Assembly (NCBI RefSeq): GCF_014649955.1
Contig: NZ_BMUA01000032.1
Coordinates: forward strand, 19,381 to 83,380
Origin: Streptomyces violascens
GTDB lineage: Bacteria > Actinomycetota > Actinomycetes > Streptomycetales > Streptomycetaceae
DNA length: 64,000 nt
Direction: 5' to 3'
How positions within the stretch are numbered: the first letter of the stretch is position 1; each line of letters starts with the position of its first letter. The position numbers and the translations under genes were made by a program. The notes beneath the pieces were generated by a model. That model searched no databases. It saw nothing but the letters and a program-made list of their open reading frames with translations, and was not told where the DNA came from. Below, in pieces: positions 24,988 through 33,347 of this stretch.

Positions 24988-25130
24988 AGGTTGGTGATGT
25001 GCCGGGCCGGGATCGTGACGGCGTCGGCTGCGGCGCTCTGGTCCATGTCGCGCCGGGCCCGGTCGTGGTCGTCGGAAAGGCTTGCCCGGCGAGTTCGTTG
25101 AGTTCGGCGTAGACCGATGATGCCTGCGAC
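24930..25130 (-). pseudogene. Decayed gene fragment
   Basis: On the minus strand VYAELNELAGQAF (about 25130-25090) continues in another frame as HDRARRDMDQSAAADAVTIP and HITNLYPITDREIDPAAF. The sense of these pieces is clearly protein-like, but frames change and there is no start. Identity unknown. Confidence 0.35.
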
Positions 25131-25482
25131 CTTGCCGGGAATCTGTACCGGGCGGCCAGTCAGCTGGAGGAGCCGGTCGCGGGTACGGCGCAGCCTTCAC
25201 CACCCCCCTCCCCGCCTGCATGCCGTGATCATCAGCACATGGGGTAATAGCGGGATTTGGTGCGCAAACCTCATTTAGGATGATCACCGCACATCGCCAT
25301 GCCGTGCCGCTCTGCGGGGTATTGCAGGGCGTCCTGCTGACGGCTCATCGGGGGTTCCTCCAGACTGTGGCTCAACTCGCCGATGGCCCCGGCATGCCGG
25401 GGCCTTTGGGCAGCGGGCAGGACTTGCCGCTCGCCCCTCCCGTATTGCGCCCGGCCGTGGCGCCGATCGGGGAGGGTTTGTC
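25131..25482. other. Intergenic with a terminator-like palindrome
   Basis: No gene recognised. A perfect 20-bp palindrome at 25385-25404 is followed by TTT. The last bases carry GGGGAGGG, the ribosome site of the lectin gene. Confidence 0.5.
25385..25404 (+). terminator. Palindromic intrinsic terminator
   Basis: GGCCCCGGCATGCCGGGGCC followed by TTT. It would insulate the lectin gene from upstream transcription. Confidence 0.6.
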
Positions 25483-26724
25483 ATTAAGACACGTAGAATC
25501 TTCGCCGCCGTTGCACTGGCGGCCGTGGTGGGAGTCGAAGTCCCTGCCGTCAGCCATGCTGCTGACCAGGCAGGCGAGATCGTCAGTGGAGTGAGCGGCA
25601 AGTGCCTGGAGGTCGACAACTCCAGCACGAACGACGGTGCTCGCGTTCAGCAGTGGGACTGCAAAGGGCAGGCCGGGTCGAAATGGGAGATGACCCGGAC
25701 CGACGACGGCGCGCTGCAGATCATCAACTCGAACAGCGGTAAGTGTCTGGAGGTGGCTGACGCCCGCACGGACAACGGAGCGCCCGTGCAGCAGTCGGCC
25801 TGCACCGACGCGAAGGCCCAGCGGTGGGAAGCCGCGAAGTTTCCTGGGACCGACTACTACTACACCTTGAAGAACGTCAACAGCGGCAAGCTGTTGGAGA
25901 TCGACAACGCCAGTTTGGCGAACGGGGCCCGGGCCCAGCAGTGGGCGGACAACGGTCAGCGGGCCGCCAAGTGGCTGCTGCCGCCGCTCAAGAAATACAG
26001 CCCCGGTTTCCCGCTCTATGCCGTGACGAAGGACGGCTCCTTGGAGAGCTGGAATGTGTTCACGTCGACAAGCTCCCGGCTTGTCTCCAACTGGGATTTC
26101 ACCGCCGCAGTCCAGGTCGACCATGACAAGGACGGCCGGGCCGAGGGCCTCTACACCCGGGACGCGGAGGGGAACCTTGCCTACACCAATGACGCGCTCG
26201 ACGACGATGTGGACCTCGGGGACGGCTGGAACCAGTACGACCTCCTGTTCTCCCCCGGGGACCTCGGTGGGACGAAGGCATCTGAACTCCTGGCGCGGGA
26301 CACCTCGGGAGTGCTGTGGCTCATCCGGGGCAACCTTGACGGGTCACTGGGGGAGCGGATCCGGCTCGGAGGCGGCTGGGGCGCCTACACCCAGGTGACC
26401 GGGCTGGGGGACCTGACGGCCGACGGCAACCCGGACATCGTGGCGGCCGACAAGGACGGCGTCCTGTGGCTGTACCCCGGAACGGGCAACTACCGGGCGC
26501 CGTTCGGGGACCGCATCCGCGTCGGCGGGGGCTGGGGCCAGTTCAATCTGCTGGCTTTCGTCAGTGACGCCGGAATCGACGGCCGCAGCGACCTGATCGC
26601 CCGCGACGGCGCTGGCGGCCTCTGGCTGTATGAGAGCACCGGCAAGGCCGACAGCCCGTTCAAGCCGCGGCGCAAGTTCCTCGACGAGACCAAGAACTGG
26701 TCTGGATACCGGGCCCTGTTCTAA
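25483..26724 (+). CDS. Secreted ricin-type lectin with FG-GAP/VCBS-like repeats, apparent ATT start
   Basis: The signal peptide KTRRIFAAVALAAVVGVE then PAVSHAA lies directly behind an ATT at 25483, six bases after GGGGAGGG. The first usual start in frame (GTG 25525) would delete most of the signal, so ATT is the likely start codon, giving 413 residues. Residues 30-165 form a ricin B-type beta-trefoil with three QxW-like repeats (ARVQQWDC...SKWEM, APVQQSAC...QRWEA, ARAQQWAD...AKWLL). Residues 175-410 carry three or four DxDxDG-style repeats (DHDKDGRAEGLY, DLTADGNPDIVA, GIDGRSDLIARD), a calcium-binding-like propeller. It probably binds extracellular glycans. Confidence 0.85.
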   Translation: MKTRRIFAAVALAAVVGVEVPAVSHAADQAGEIVSGVSGKCLEVDNSSTNDGARVQQWDCKGQAGSKWEMTRTDDGALQIINSNSGKCLEVADARTDNGAPVQQSACTDAKAQRWEAAKFPGTDYYYTLKNVNSGKLLEIDNASLANGARAQQWADNGQRAAKWLLPPLKKYSPGFPLYAVTKDGSLESWNVFTSTSSRLVSNWDFTAAVQVDHDKDGRAEGLYTRDAEGNLAYTNDALDDDVDLGDGWNQYDLLFSPGDLGGTKASELLARDTSGVLWLIRGNLDGSLGERIRLGGGWGAYTQVTGLGDLTADGNPDIVAADKDGVLWLYPGTGNYRAPFGDRIRVGGGWGQFNLLAFVSDAGIDGRSDLIARDGAGGLWLYESTGKADSPFKPRRKFLDETKNWSGYRALF

Positions 26725-26812
26725 CAGTCCCCAGCTCAGCCCGCCGGCGCCGCGACCTGCTGTCGCCCGTCACGAGCCTGGCATCACACCTCAGACTTCA
26801 GGACACATCACC

Positions 26813-27850
26813 ATGAGAACCACGCGACTGAAAACGCTCATACCCGCCGCTCTCCTCGCCGTCGTGGGCGGACTGCTCGCCCCGGCCTCCTCAGCCCAGG
26901 CGGATCCAAACACCGGCCAGATCGCCGCCCCTCAAGGGCCCATGTACACCAATGGCACGCCGTCCCTGCGCGCACGAGCTGCAGCGGCACCGGGTGCACC
27001 GTCGATCAGCATCACGCGCAACGGATTCACCGCGGAGTCGGTGGAGAAGCACTCCCCGTTGATCCGACTGCCACAGAAGGAGGTGGTCGGAAACGTCTAC
27101 TACAAGCTGAAGCAGTCGATGACACTCGACACCAAGTCGCTGGACTTCTGGGAAACCCTCACCGTAGAGGTCACACGCACCGACGGCCTGGGCACCGGCG
27201 CCACACTCAGCGTGACCCCCTCATGCGGCGGAACCTGCACCGCCCGAAGCAGCCTGCCCAAGAGCATGAGCATGACGCCCGGCGCCGTCCTGACCGGACG
27301 CATCGACTACACCGACGCGGTGAGCAGGGGTGCCCACGACGACAGCGCGAAGTACGTCCTGGAAGTCTCCCGGCCCGGATTCACCGCAGCTTCCACCCGC
27401 TGGGAATCCCCGGCGTTCCGCTGCGACGACCAGGTCAAGGGCATGCGCGCCGGATGCGTGATCCCTGAGGCAGCCCCGACCCTCACCACCATGAAGCAAC
27501 TCCCCGGCATCGCACAGAACATCCGCAACATCCAGAACGCGCCCGGAGGACTCGGGATCGGAAAGCCGGGAAGCGGCCACCCCCTGACACGCACCACCAG
27601 CACGGTTGTGGAGCGCGCCAATCGGAACACGGCCTGCCCGGCGCGGGTCAAGAAGGCAGCCCCTTCAGGTATGAGCTGTGACGAGTACCCCTTCGCAAAG
27701 ACGATGGAAGGGGCTGCGAATGCGCAGAAGCCCAACTGGGGGTTCGCCTACGTCCCCGTGAGCGAACAGAACAGTCAGGGCGGCTACCTCAGGGCATTCT
27801 TCATGCAGGAACGGATCCTGGACGGCGACAGCTTCTACGTGGAGGTATAG
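26813..27850 (+). CDS. Secreted NucA/NucB-type deoxyribonuclease
   Basis: The 345-residue protein has a signal peptide (LLAVVGGLLAPASSAQA) and an N-terminal beta-rich domain of about 200 residues. The C-terminal NucA/NucB nuclease domain has the CP...SCDEYPFAKTMEGA motif and the following VPVSEQNSQGGYLRAFF, where the Glu and Asn of the metal site are expected. NucA is the Bacillus DNA-entry nuclease and NucB a sporulation-released DNase. The ATG follows AGGA. The stop is 6 bp from the start of the ComJ/Nin-like gene. Confidence 0.85.
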   Translation: MRTTRLKTLIPAALLAVVGGLLAPASSAQADPNTGQIAAPQGPMYTNGTPSLRARAAAAPGAPSISITRNGFTAESVEKHSPLIRLPQKEVVGNVYYKLKQSMTLDTKSLDFWETLTVEVTRTDGLGTGATLSVTPSCGGTCTARSSLPKSMSMTPGAVLTGRIDYTDAVSRGAHDDSAKYVLEVSRPGFTAASTRWESPAFRCDDQVKGMRAGCVIPEAAPTLTTMKQLPGIAQNIRNIQNAPGGLGIGKPGSGHPLTRTTSTVVERANRNTACPARVKKAAPSGMSCDEYPFAKTMEGAANAQKPNWGFAYVPVSEQNSQGGYLRAFFMQERILDGDSFYVEV

Positions 27851-27856
27851 GCCCTC

Positions 27857-28390
27857 ATGAGTAAGGCAACCGTGCGGCTGGAGGTGTCCGCGCACCAGTA
27901 CTGGATCGCGGGTGATGTTCCAGAGTTCGGTGGATGGGACTACAGCGGCTTCAACGGACTGATCGCATCCCTGGACGCGGGCAGGATCGCGCACCCGGGC
28001 CAGTTCGCCGTGGTGATGACGGGCACCGACACTGGAGGCGTCACGGTCACCCTCGACGTGCGCAACCAGCCGCCCGAACAGGTCGACACCGACGCCTGGG
28101 ACGACGTGGTGGAGATCAGCCTGGACTGCCCCGGCGAGTACCTGGCCGTGACCAGCGACTGCGAAGCAGACGAAGAACTCCCCGACTTCACCGACGCCCA
28201 GCCCGGCCCGTTCCGCATCCGTGTCCACGCCCGCGGCCGCGACGCCGGCGAAGAAGCCAGCCTGAACGACATTGACGGGGACGCCGAGCCTGTGGAGGAG
28301 CACCTCGTCATCGCCTGGCCCGCCCCCGTAGCCCCGGAAACCATCCACAAGGCCACGGACCGCTTCGGCGCCGGCATCCGGGCCCGATAG
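27857..28390 (+). CDS. ComJ/Nin-like nuclease inhibitor (immunity) candidate
   Basis: The 177-residue acidic, signal-less protein begins VRLEVSAHQYWIAGD, followed by a W/G-rich loop and FNGLIASLDAGRIAHPGQFA, FAVVMTGTDTGGVTVTL and a Cys/Glu-rich segment. The HQ(Y/F) opening and strand order resemble Bacillus ComJ/Nin, the inhibitor of NucA. GGAGG lies at the end of the nuclease gene, so the pair is an operon. I infer that it protects the producer from its own secreted DNase. Similarity was judged by eye only. Confidence 0.6.
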   Translation: MSKATVRLEVSAHQYWIAGDVPEFGGWDYSGFNGLIASLDAGRIAHPGQFAVVMTGTDTGGVTVTLDVRNQPPEQVDTDAWDDVVEISLDCPGEYLAVTSDCEADEELPDFTDAQPGPFRIRVHARGRDAGEEASLNDIDGDAEPVEEHLVIAWPAPVAPETIHKATDRFGAGIRAR

Positions 28391-28468
28391 ATCCGCAATA
28401 CCAGGATGCCGCCCCGGGGCCGCCCGCCGCGCTCCGGCACTCGCCCAATAGAAGCCAGCCCCAACTAA

Positions 28469-28503
28469 GCGGCCTTCCAGGTACGCGGTACCCGGAAGGC
28501 CGC
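28469..28503 (+). terminator. Terminator of the DNase/inhibitor operon
   Basis: GCGGCCTTCC pairs with GGAAGGCCGC, with an inner GGTAC/GTACC stem, 79 bp after the inhibitor stop. Confidence 0.7.
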
Positions 28504-28853
28504 TCCGATGCCCGCTCAGTCGCTGACCGCATTGAGGGGCTGCGCGTGCGCTGATGCCCCAACAAGGAGATGCGCGTGCGGCAGGAGTTGGCCGAGCAGG
28601 CGGCGGCGGAACGGACCCGGCGGCCGCGCGGGCGCCCGCAACTGCCTGCCGACCGGGAACGGGTGCACGGCCGGGATCTGACGTACATCACCGACAAGTC
28701 CCGGGGCGACGCAGCCTGGAACGGCCCCTTCACCACCGCCAGGCCCAGGTGATGCCGACCTCGGCGAGCTTTGCTGGACGGCCCGCTCGCCTGCGCTTCT
28801 GGGCCGTCGGCTGAAACCGGTTGTCACAGGCGGGACCTACAGTGCGGGCATGG
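28504..28853. other. Mostly non-coding; one doubtful small ORF
   Basis: A GTG at 28576 has AAGGAG six bases before it and opens a 59-residue basic ORF (RQELAEQAAAERTRRPRGRP) to 28752. It could be a real small protein or a remnant. Nothing else recognised. Confidence 0.35.
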
Positions 28854-28958
28854 ACCAGGCAGAAGTGGCGCGGCCTGGCCATGCGAACGGACAAGCTCGC
28901 CATCGCTTACCAGGCCGCACTCCACCTCGCCGCCATCGTCATCTGGGCACGGCGGTGA
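28854..28958 (+). pseudogene. C-terminal remnant of an IS5-type transposase
   Basis: The frame ending at 28958 reads RGLAMRTDKLAIAYQAALHL then AIVIWARR, the usual end of an IS5-group transposase. The rest of the gene is absent. Confidence 0.7.
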
Positions 28959-28976
28959 CGACGAAGCGACGGCGAT

Positions 28977-29444
28977 TCAGTCGTAGAAGAAGAGCTCAAG
29001 GTCCTCGACGGATCCCGGCCCGGTGAGGAAGCCCTCAGCCTTCGCGACCTCGTCTTCTGGCGGCAGCTCACCCTTCAGGAGGTGCCGCATCCGCATCCAG
29101 ATTTCTACTTGCTCGCCGACCGCGTAGATGCCAGACAGCAGCTCGGCCATGCCCGCCGGTTGCGGCGGGCGGCACCCGGCGACGGGTTGGAGCACCCATC
29201 CGCCCGACCGGGCCGCGAGTCGAAGCACCCCGGCCCAGTTCGCGATCCTCCCGATTCGCACGTGCCACGGGTCCTCGGTGAACGGGGCCATCCGCCCACC
29301 ATGAAGAGGGTTTGTGGCGGCGCCGATGTCCTCGATGACTTGCCGTTCCACGGCGTCACGGACCCAGCGTCCCTCCTGCGCTTCTTCGATGGCAGCTTCC
29401 CACCACTTGCATGCGCCCTCGAGTCGGTCCGCGAATGTGTCCAT
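28977..29444 (-). CDS. Unknown soluble helical protein
   Basis: The 155-residue protein (ADRLEGACKWWEAAIEEAQE, ERQVIEDIGAATNPLHGGRM, EDPWHVRIGRIANWAGVLRL, VGEQVEIWMRMRHLLKG) is rich in Trp and helix-forming residues and ends in an acidic tail. It has no signal peptide. ATG 29444 is the most convincing start. It follows the MerR gene on the same strand by 80 bp and might be co-transcribed. Not recognised. Confidence 0.6.
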   Translation of the reverse strand: MDTFADRLEGACKWWEAAIEEAQEGRWVRDAVERQVIEDIGAATNPLHGGRMAPFTEDPWHVRIGRIANWAGVLRLAARSGGWVLQPVAGCRPPQPAGMAELLSGIYAVGEQVEIWMRMRHLLKGELPPEDEVAKAEGFLTGPGSVEDLELFFYD

Positions 29445-29524
29445 GCGGACAGGCTTCCATGCACGATGCCGCAAGCGTTCACGAGGGCACCGATCAGTGG
29501 ACCGACTCATCGAGGAGACAGGCT

Positions 29525-30370
29525 CTAGTCGTCGGTAGGCTCGTCGATCGGCCAGGCGATCTCCAGGCGGTTGCCCGGGTCGTCCGGTGTCCCGGTCCAC
29601 CGGCGGTAGACCATCCGGGCCGGGCCCGCGAAGGCGAAGCCGTGCTCGGTGATCCAGTTGGCGACGGCGTCGTACGCGCCGAGGATCTGCGGGAACACGG
29701 CGGCCGCTCCCTCGACCTCCGTACAGGCGAGGGTGCTCTCGGGCAGCTCGCGCACGGTCATGCCTTCGGGCAGGTCCGTGGGCTGCGCCCCGTCCTCCCA
29801 GAACGGCAGGCACGCCTCGACGAGCGTCTCGTTCTCGTCGTCGCACACTCCGTGGAAGCGGACGAAAGCTGGCCCGGTGAAGGTGAGCGGGCCGCGGCCG
29901 GCGACCTCGTACATCTCCTGGTAGGCGCCGCGGAGGAAGGCGTCGAGCCCGGAGTTGTCCAGGGTCGCCCCGCAGACGAGGATCCGTTCGGCGGCGCCCT
30001 GGCGGACGGTGACGCGGTGGGTCATCTCTGCTCCTTCGGTCAGTCGGCTCAACAGGCTGTGGACCATGGAACGCTGCACCTCCAGCCGCCGCTCGGCCGC
30101 CCGCAGATGCGCCCGCAGGGCGGCGACCAGTTCCTCCTCGCCGCCGCCGAGCAGCCGGCGCACCTCCTCGATGGGGATGTCCAGTTGCCGCAACGCCCTG
30201 ATCGACTGCGCCGTACGCACCTGGTCACGCCGGAAGTACCGGTAGCCGCTCACCGGATCGACGAACGTCGGCACCAGCACGCCACTGGCGTCGTAGTGCC
30301 GAAGCGCAGTAACCGAGAGGCCGCTGGCCTGCGAGAACTGCCCGATCGGCAGCAGGTTTCTCCTGTCCAC
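29525..30370 (-). CDS. MerR-family regulator with a GyrI-like effector domain
   Basis: The 281-residue protein has a MerR winged helix at its N-terminus (PIGQFSQASGLSVTALRHYD, SGYRYFRRDQVRTAQSIRAL) and a dimerisation helix with LRAHLRAAERRLEVQRSM. A C-terminal GyrI/BmrR-like ligand domain has CLPFWEDG and YRRWTGTPDDPGNRLEIAWP. Such proteins switch on efflux or detoxification genes after binding bulky hydrophobic compounds. GTG 30370 is the likely start; the frame extends further without a ribosome site. No efflux gene is adjacent. Confidence 0.87.
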   Translation of the reverse strand: MDRRNLLPIGQFSQASGLSVTALRHYDASGVLVPTFVDPVSGYRYFRRDQVRTAQSIRALRQLDIPIEEVRRLLGGGEEELVAALRAHLRAAERRLEVQRSMVHSLLSRLTEGAEMTHRVTVRQGAAERILVCGATLDNSGLDAFLRGAYQEMYEVAGRGPLTFTGPAFVRFHGVCDDENETLVEACLPFWEDGAQPTDLPEGMTVRELPESTLACTEVEGAAAVFPQILGAYDAVANWITEHGFAFAGPARMVYRRWTGTPDDPGNRLEIAWPIDEPTDD

Positions 30371-30506
30371 GGCATTGACTGTGCCGTCTCGCGTTACCCG
30401 AGAGTCAAGCCCGTCCTCGAATGATGGCTTCACCGCCATCGCCAAGGTGCGCCCGAGCGTCCCCGCGCGCCGAAGTTCCGCGACGGCCTGATCCGAAAGA
30501 CACGCC

Positions 30507-30887
30507 CTAGCGGTGGATGACGGCGCAGGGGTTGTCGCCGGGTGCCTTGTTGAAGGCGATGCACAGTCTCGTCCCGTCGGGGAAGGTCTGCCCGCCCTTC
30601 CAGTACCAGTGGACGATCGAGGTTTTGGTCAGGCCCCAGGTGTGGTGGGTGGCGTTCTGCCAGCCGGTGATGTTGTGCGGGGTTGATCGTGCGGTGAGGG
30701 TGTAGAGCTGGGCGCGGGTGCCGGCGGGTTGGCCGTCCATGTAGCCGTCGACGGTGTCGACGCGCAGACCACGGCCTTTGACGTGGATGCCGACCTTTCC
30801 TTCTTCGACGGTGGCGTTGGCGTGCGCGGGGGTGGTGCACAGGCTCAGCACGGCGGCCGCCAGGACGGCGGGCAGGGTCTTCTTCAT
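30507..30887 (-). CDS. Small secreted protein of unknown function
   Basis: The 126-residue protein has a signal peptide (LPAVLAAAVLSLCTTPAHA) and a mature part of about 100 residues with GYMDGQPAGTRAQLYTLT, IVHWYWKGGQTFPDGTRLC and a C-terminal Cys pair (LCIAF...NPCAV) likely to form a disulphide. It may be one of the small beta-structured exoproteins common in Streptomyces. Not recognised. Confidence 0.7.
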   Translation of the reverse strand: MKKTLPAVLAAAVLSLCTTPAHANATVEEGKVGIHVKGRGLRVDTVDGYMDGQPAGTRAQLYTLTARSTPHNITGWQNATHHTWGLTKTSIVHWYWKGGQTFPDGTRLCIAFNKAPGDNPCAVIHR

Positions 30888-31220
30888 ACCGTGGTCAACC
30901 CGCTGGTGGGGGAAAGGTCACCGAGCCGTACAGAGCCACGGCTGGCCTTGTGGCGCGGGGCCCCGGGGTGCGGTGTTCCGTCACGCCGGCATAGGGCCGG
31001 CTGCCTTCCCCGGGGCGAAGGCAGGATCGCACGCAGACCCGCCGGGTGTCCGCGTGATCGTGGTGGGCGGCCGGCAACCACCATTTGTCCCGGATCTGTC
31101 GAGTGGGTTCGTGCTGCGCGTGTGCGGGGCACGAGCGGTGCTGATGGCATCCGGAAGTATGAGCGTGTGGCCGGCGCCTATTTCCGCTGTTGGCAGGCGG
31201 CCGCCGTGCAGACCTGCGTC
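30888..31220. other. Intergenic with a hairpin
   Basis: No gene seen; it holds the terminator hairpin at 31001-31024. Confidence 0.5.
31001..31024 (-). terminator. Hairpin, probable terminator of the lipoprotein gene
   Basis: CTGCCTTC pairs with GAAGGCAG over an 8-base loop, downstream of the minus-strand gene ending at 31221. Confidence 0.5.
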
Positions 31221-31682
31221 TCAGTGGGGGAGTTGTTGGCGGCAGGCGGTCACGACGGCGGGGTCAACGCCGGCTTGGCTGGCCCAGGCGCAGACGTCCG
31301 GCCCCTGGTAGCGGGTCCGCGGCCGCGATGCTGGAGGCCGGGGAGTGGACGGGCGCCGGTGGCGTGCCGAGGGGGCTTCTTCTCGCGGTCGGGACCGGGC
31401 TGGTCGGCGGTGGGCAGGCTGCGCAACGTCGGTCCGGGGGTGTGGGGCCCGGCCGGTGTCGGGGGATTGTGCGGGGGCGGGTGGGGCTTGTGCCGGGGCG
31501 AGGGTTTCCCGTGCTGGAGGCTGGACGGGCTCGGGCCATGAAGCAGTGGGGTTCACGACAGTGAGGCGGTTCCCGCCCGGCGCAAGCTCTCGTGGCTCCT
31601 GCGTCGGCATGGCGGGGGTCGGGGAGACGCAGCCCGCGGTGAACAGCATGGCCAGGGCGAGCAGCAACAGACGGGGGCGCAT
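31221..31682 (-). CDS. Proline-rich lipoprotein
   Basis: The 153-residue protein has a typical lipoprotein signal (LLLLALAMLFTAGC, lipobox FTAGC), a long Pro/Ala/Arg-rich spacer of about 95 residues and a short conserved-looking C-terminal module (GPDVCAWASQAGVDPAVVTA then CRQQ) with two Cys. This C-terminal Cys motif recurs in small actinomycete exported proteins. Likely a membrane-anchored stalk protein. Function unknown. Confidence 0.7.
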   Translation of the reverse strand: MRPRLLLLALAMLFTAGCVSPTPAMPTQEPRELAPGGNRLTVVNPTASWPEPVQPPARETLAPAQAPPAPAQSPDTGRAPHPRTDVAQPAHRRPARSRPREEAPSARHRRPSTPRPPASRPRTRYQGPDVCAWASQAGVDPAVVTACRQQLPH

Positions 31683-31818
31683 GTGCCTACCGTGGCCTAT
31701 CAGCCAGGGCCGACGGAGCAGGCACGTAGGTTCGGCGCCCCCGCCGACCGCGGTTTGCCACAGAGGTACGCCTATGCGGTACATCCACACGCCGGTGTCG
31801 AGCTGCTGACGCTCCTCT

Positions 31819-31863
31819 TGAGCGAATCTCATCGAACGTTGACGGAACGCAGTTCGTCTTATC
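31819..31863. repeat. Imperfect 45-bp direct repeat, copy 1
   Basis: Begins TGAGCGAATCTCATCGAACG and continues with GTTCGTC-like sequence; about 38 of 45 positions agree with copy 2 at 32303-32348. Confidence 0.6.
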
Positions 31864-31916
31864 GATGGTTAAGCACACAGGTCAGAGCGTTGTGCAGCTA
31901 GCTTCGCGATCTTGAG

Positions 31917-32210
31917 ATGATCTCTGTCATGACGGGGGACCCGAGGATTCAAGAAGCCGTGTGGGCTGATGGCAGGAACTTGTACGACGCCGTCCCCCAC
32001 CTCGACACCATCATCGAGACCATTGGTAGGGACCTGGTCTTGGAGGAGCACTCGCTGGCGCTCAACACGGCTTACGTAGCGGCGCAAATGGTCGTGGAGC
32101 AGGCGGAGTCGACGGGGATCCGCGACGAGGAGACGGCACTGCTGGTCGTCCGTACACTCGCCGAGGCGGCGGCCGCTACGGAACGCGCAACTGATGGTTC
32201 CAATTCGTAA
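31917..32210 (+). CDS. Small soluble protein of unknown function
   Basis: The 97-residue acidic helical protein (DGRNLYDAVPHLDTIIETIG, EEHSLALNTAYVAAQMVVEQ, TALLVVRTLAEAAAATE) has good coding character but no clear ribosome site; ATG 31929 is an alternative start. It lies between two copies of an imperfect 45-bp direct repeat. Not recognised. Confidence 0.5.
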   Translation: MISVMTGDPRIQEAVWADGRNLYDAVPHLDTIIETIGRDLVLEEHSLALNTAYVAAQMVVEQAESTGIRDEETALLVVRTLAEAAAATERATDGSNS

Positions 32211-32302
32211 TGTGCCACCGCATTGGCCTGTGAGGTAGGCGGTGCTGAGACTGCTCAATGTCCGGTGCGACAGGACAGCGGATGCCCTGTCGCACGGAAC
32301 CC

Positions 32303-32348
32303 TGAGCGAATCTTCACCGAACGTCGACGGATCGCAGCTCGTCCCATC
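32303..32348. repeat. Imperfect 45-bp direct repeat, copy 2
   Basis: Begins TGAGCGAATCTTCACCGAAC; one base longer than copy 1. Both copies contain CGAACGTYGACGGAWCGCAG. This copy also codes for the antisense area close to the 3' end of the gene at 32369. Confidence 0.6.
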
Positions 32349-32368
32349 TGAGGGTCAGCCGACTGTGG

Positions 32369-32623
32369 TCAGTCGATCCAGTCATGGAACCGGGCATGCG
32401 ACGGTCTGCATGCCCCATCGGCCAAGGCCTTCTCGTACGCCTGCTGTGATGCGGTGATTGCTTCTGCCGCCGAGGCGGTGGCAGGCACGTAGGCTCCCGA
32501 GTAGACCGTGCATGTTGGATGGACCGGCTGGACGGCGTACCAGCCGACGGCGGCAACGGCGGCTGCCAGGACGGCCAGAGTGACAAGTCGGCGCCGGGGT
32601 GTGCGGAAGAACTGCCTGATCAC
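32369..32623 (-). CDS. Small membrane-anchored exported protein
   Basis: The 84-residue protein has a basic start (RTPRRRLVT), one transmembrane helix (LAVLAAAVAAVGWYAV) and a short outer part with two Cys (HPTCTVYSGAYVP, DGACRPSHARFHDW). It would sit in the membrane with its tail outside. Function unknown. Confidence 0.65.
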   Translation of the reverse strand: MIRQFFRTPRRRLVTLAVLAAAVAAVGWYAVQPVHPTCTVYSGAYVPATASAAEAITASQQAYEKALADGACRPSHARFHDWID

Positions 32624-32757
32624 CCTAGGGATTGTATGGAGAGAGTCGCACCGGCCTCTGCGCGGCGATCCGCCGTGAGGGCTCTGCTGGCCTCCACTGA
32701 CTGGGCTGGCGTTGCCGGGACAGGCACATGGTGGCGAGGCGTTCGGGGCGGTGGTTC

Positions 32758-33144
32758 TCAGGTGTGCCGGGACAGGAGGGCGACGAAGGTGAGGTAGGTG
32801 ATGGCGGCGGTGGCCACGAACCAGAAGTAGGGATTGCCGTTTCTTCCGGATGCCAGTTCGCCGATGAAGGCGCTGAGGTTTCCCACGGTGAGCACGATGC
32901 CCGTGCCTGCCCAGGCCATGCCTCCGATCCGGGCGAAGCGCTCGTCGGGAGTCTTATCGGTGAGGCCTTGATAGGTCTCGCTCCGGCGGCCCAGCAGTAT
33001 TAAGGCAAGGCTGCAGAGCGCCAGGATCCCTAATGTCACGAGGCCGAGGGCGAGGTGGCCGCCGACTGTCGCCGCGATGAGGCATGCGGCTCCGACGGTG
33101 AGGAAGAAGCCGGGGACGGACCGCCTGGCTGCGTTACTGCTCAT
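32758..33144 (-). CDS. Four-TM membrane protein paired with an XRE regulator
   Basis: The 128-residue protein has four hydrophobic helices (FFLTVGAACLIAATVGG, LVTLGILALCSLALILLG, MAWAGTGIVLTVGNLSAFI, FWFVATAAITYLTFVALL). The ATG at 33144 lies inside the end of the regulator gene (11-bp overlap), so translation is coupled. Pairs of a 70-residue XRE protein and a small membrane protein of this kind (compare the DUF2178/DUF3169 group) recur in Gram-positive bacteria; the role is not known. Confidence 0.75.
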   Translation of the reverse strand: MSSNAARRSVPGFFLTVGAACLIAATVGGHLALGLVTLGILALCSLALILLGRRSETYQGLTDKTPDERFARIGGMAWAGTGIVLTVGNLSAFIGELASGRNGNPYFWFVATAAITYLTFVALLSRHT

Positions 33145-33346
33145 CTGCTGTGCTCTCTTCGGCATGGAACATCTCCTCGACGCTGACCTTGAAGAACTTG
33201 GCCATGGATATGGCGAGCGGCAGGGAGGGTGTGTATCGCTCGGTCTCGATGGCGTTGATCGTTTGTCGTGAGACCCCGAGGGCGGTGCCCAGTTGGCCTT
33301 GGGAGAGCCCTTGTGACGACCGAAGTTCTCTGACGCTGTTCTTCAC
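33134..33346 (-). CDS. Short XRE-family (YozG-like) regulator
   Basis: The 70-residue protein is essentially one helix-turn-helix domain: VRELRSSQGLSQGQLGTALG, VSRQTINAIETERYTPSLPL, AISMAKFFKVSVEEMF. It starts at GTG 33346 within a large inverted repeat and overlaps the following membrane gene. A TTGACA hexamer in the repeat and TAAGCT six bases before the GTG suggest a leaderless, autoregulated promoter. Confidence 0.85.
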   Translation of the reverse strand: MKNSVRELRSSQGLSQGQLGTALGVSRQTINAIETERYTPSLPLAISMAKFFKVSVEEMFHAEESTADEQ

Positions 33347-33347
33347 A

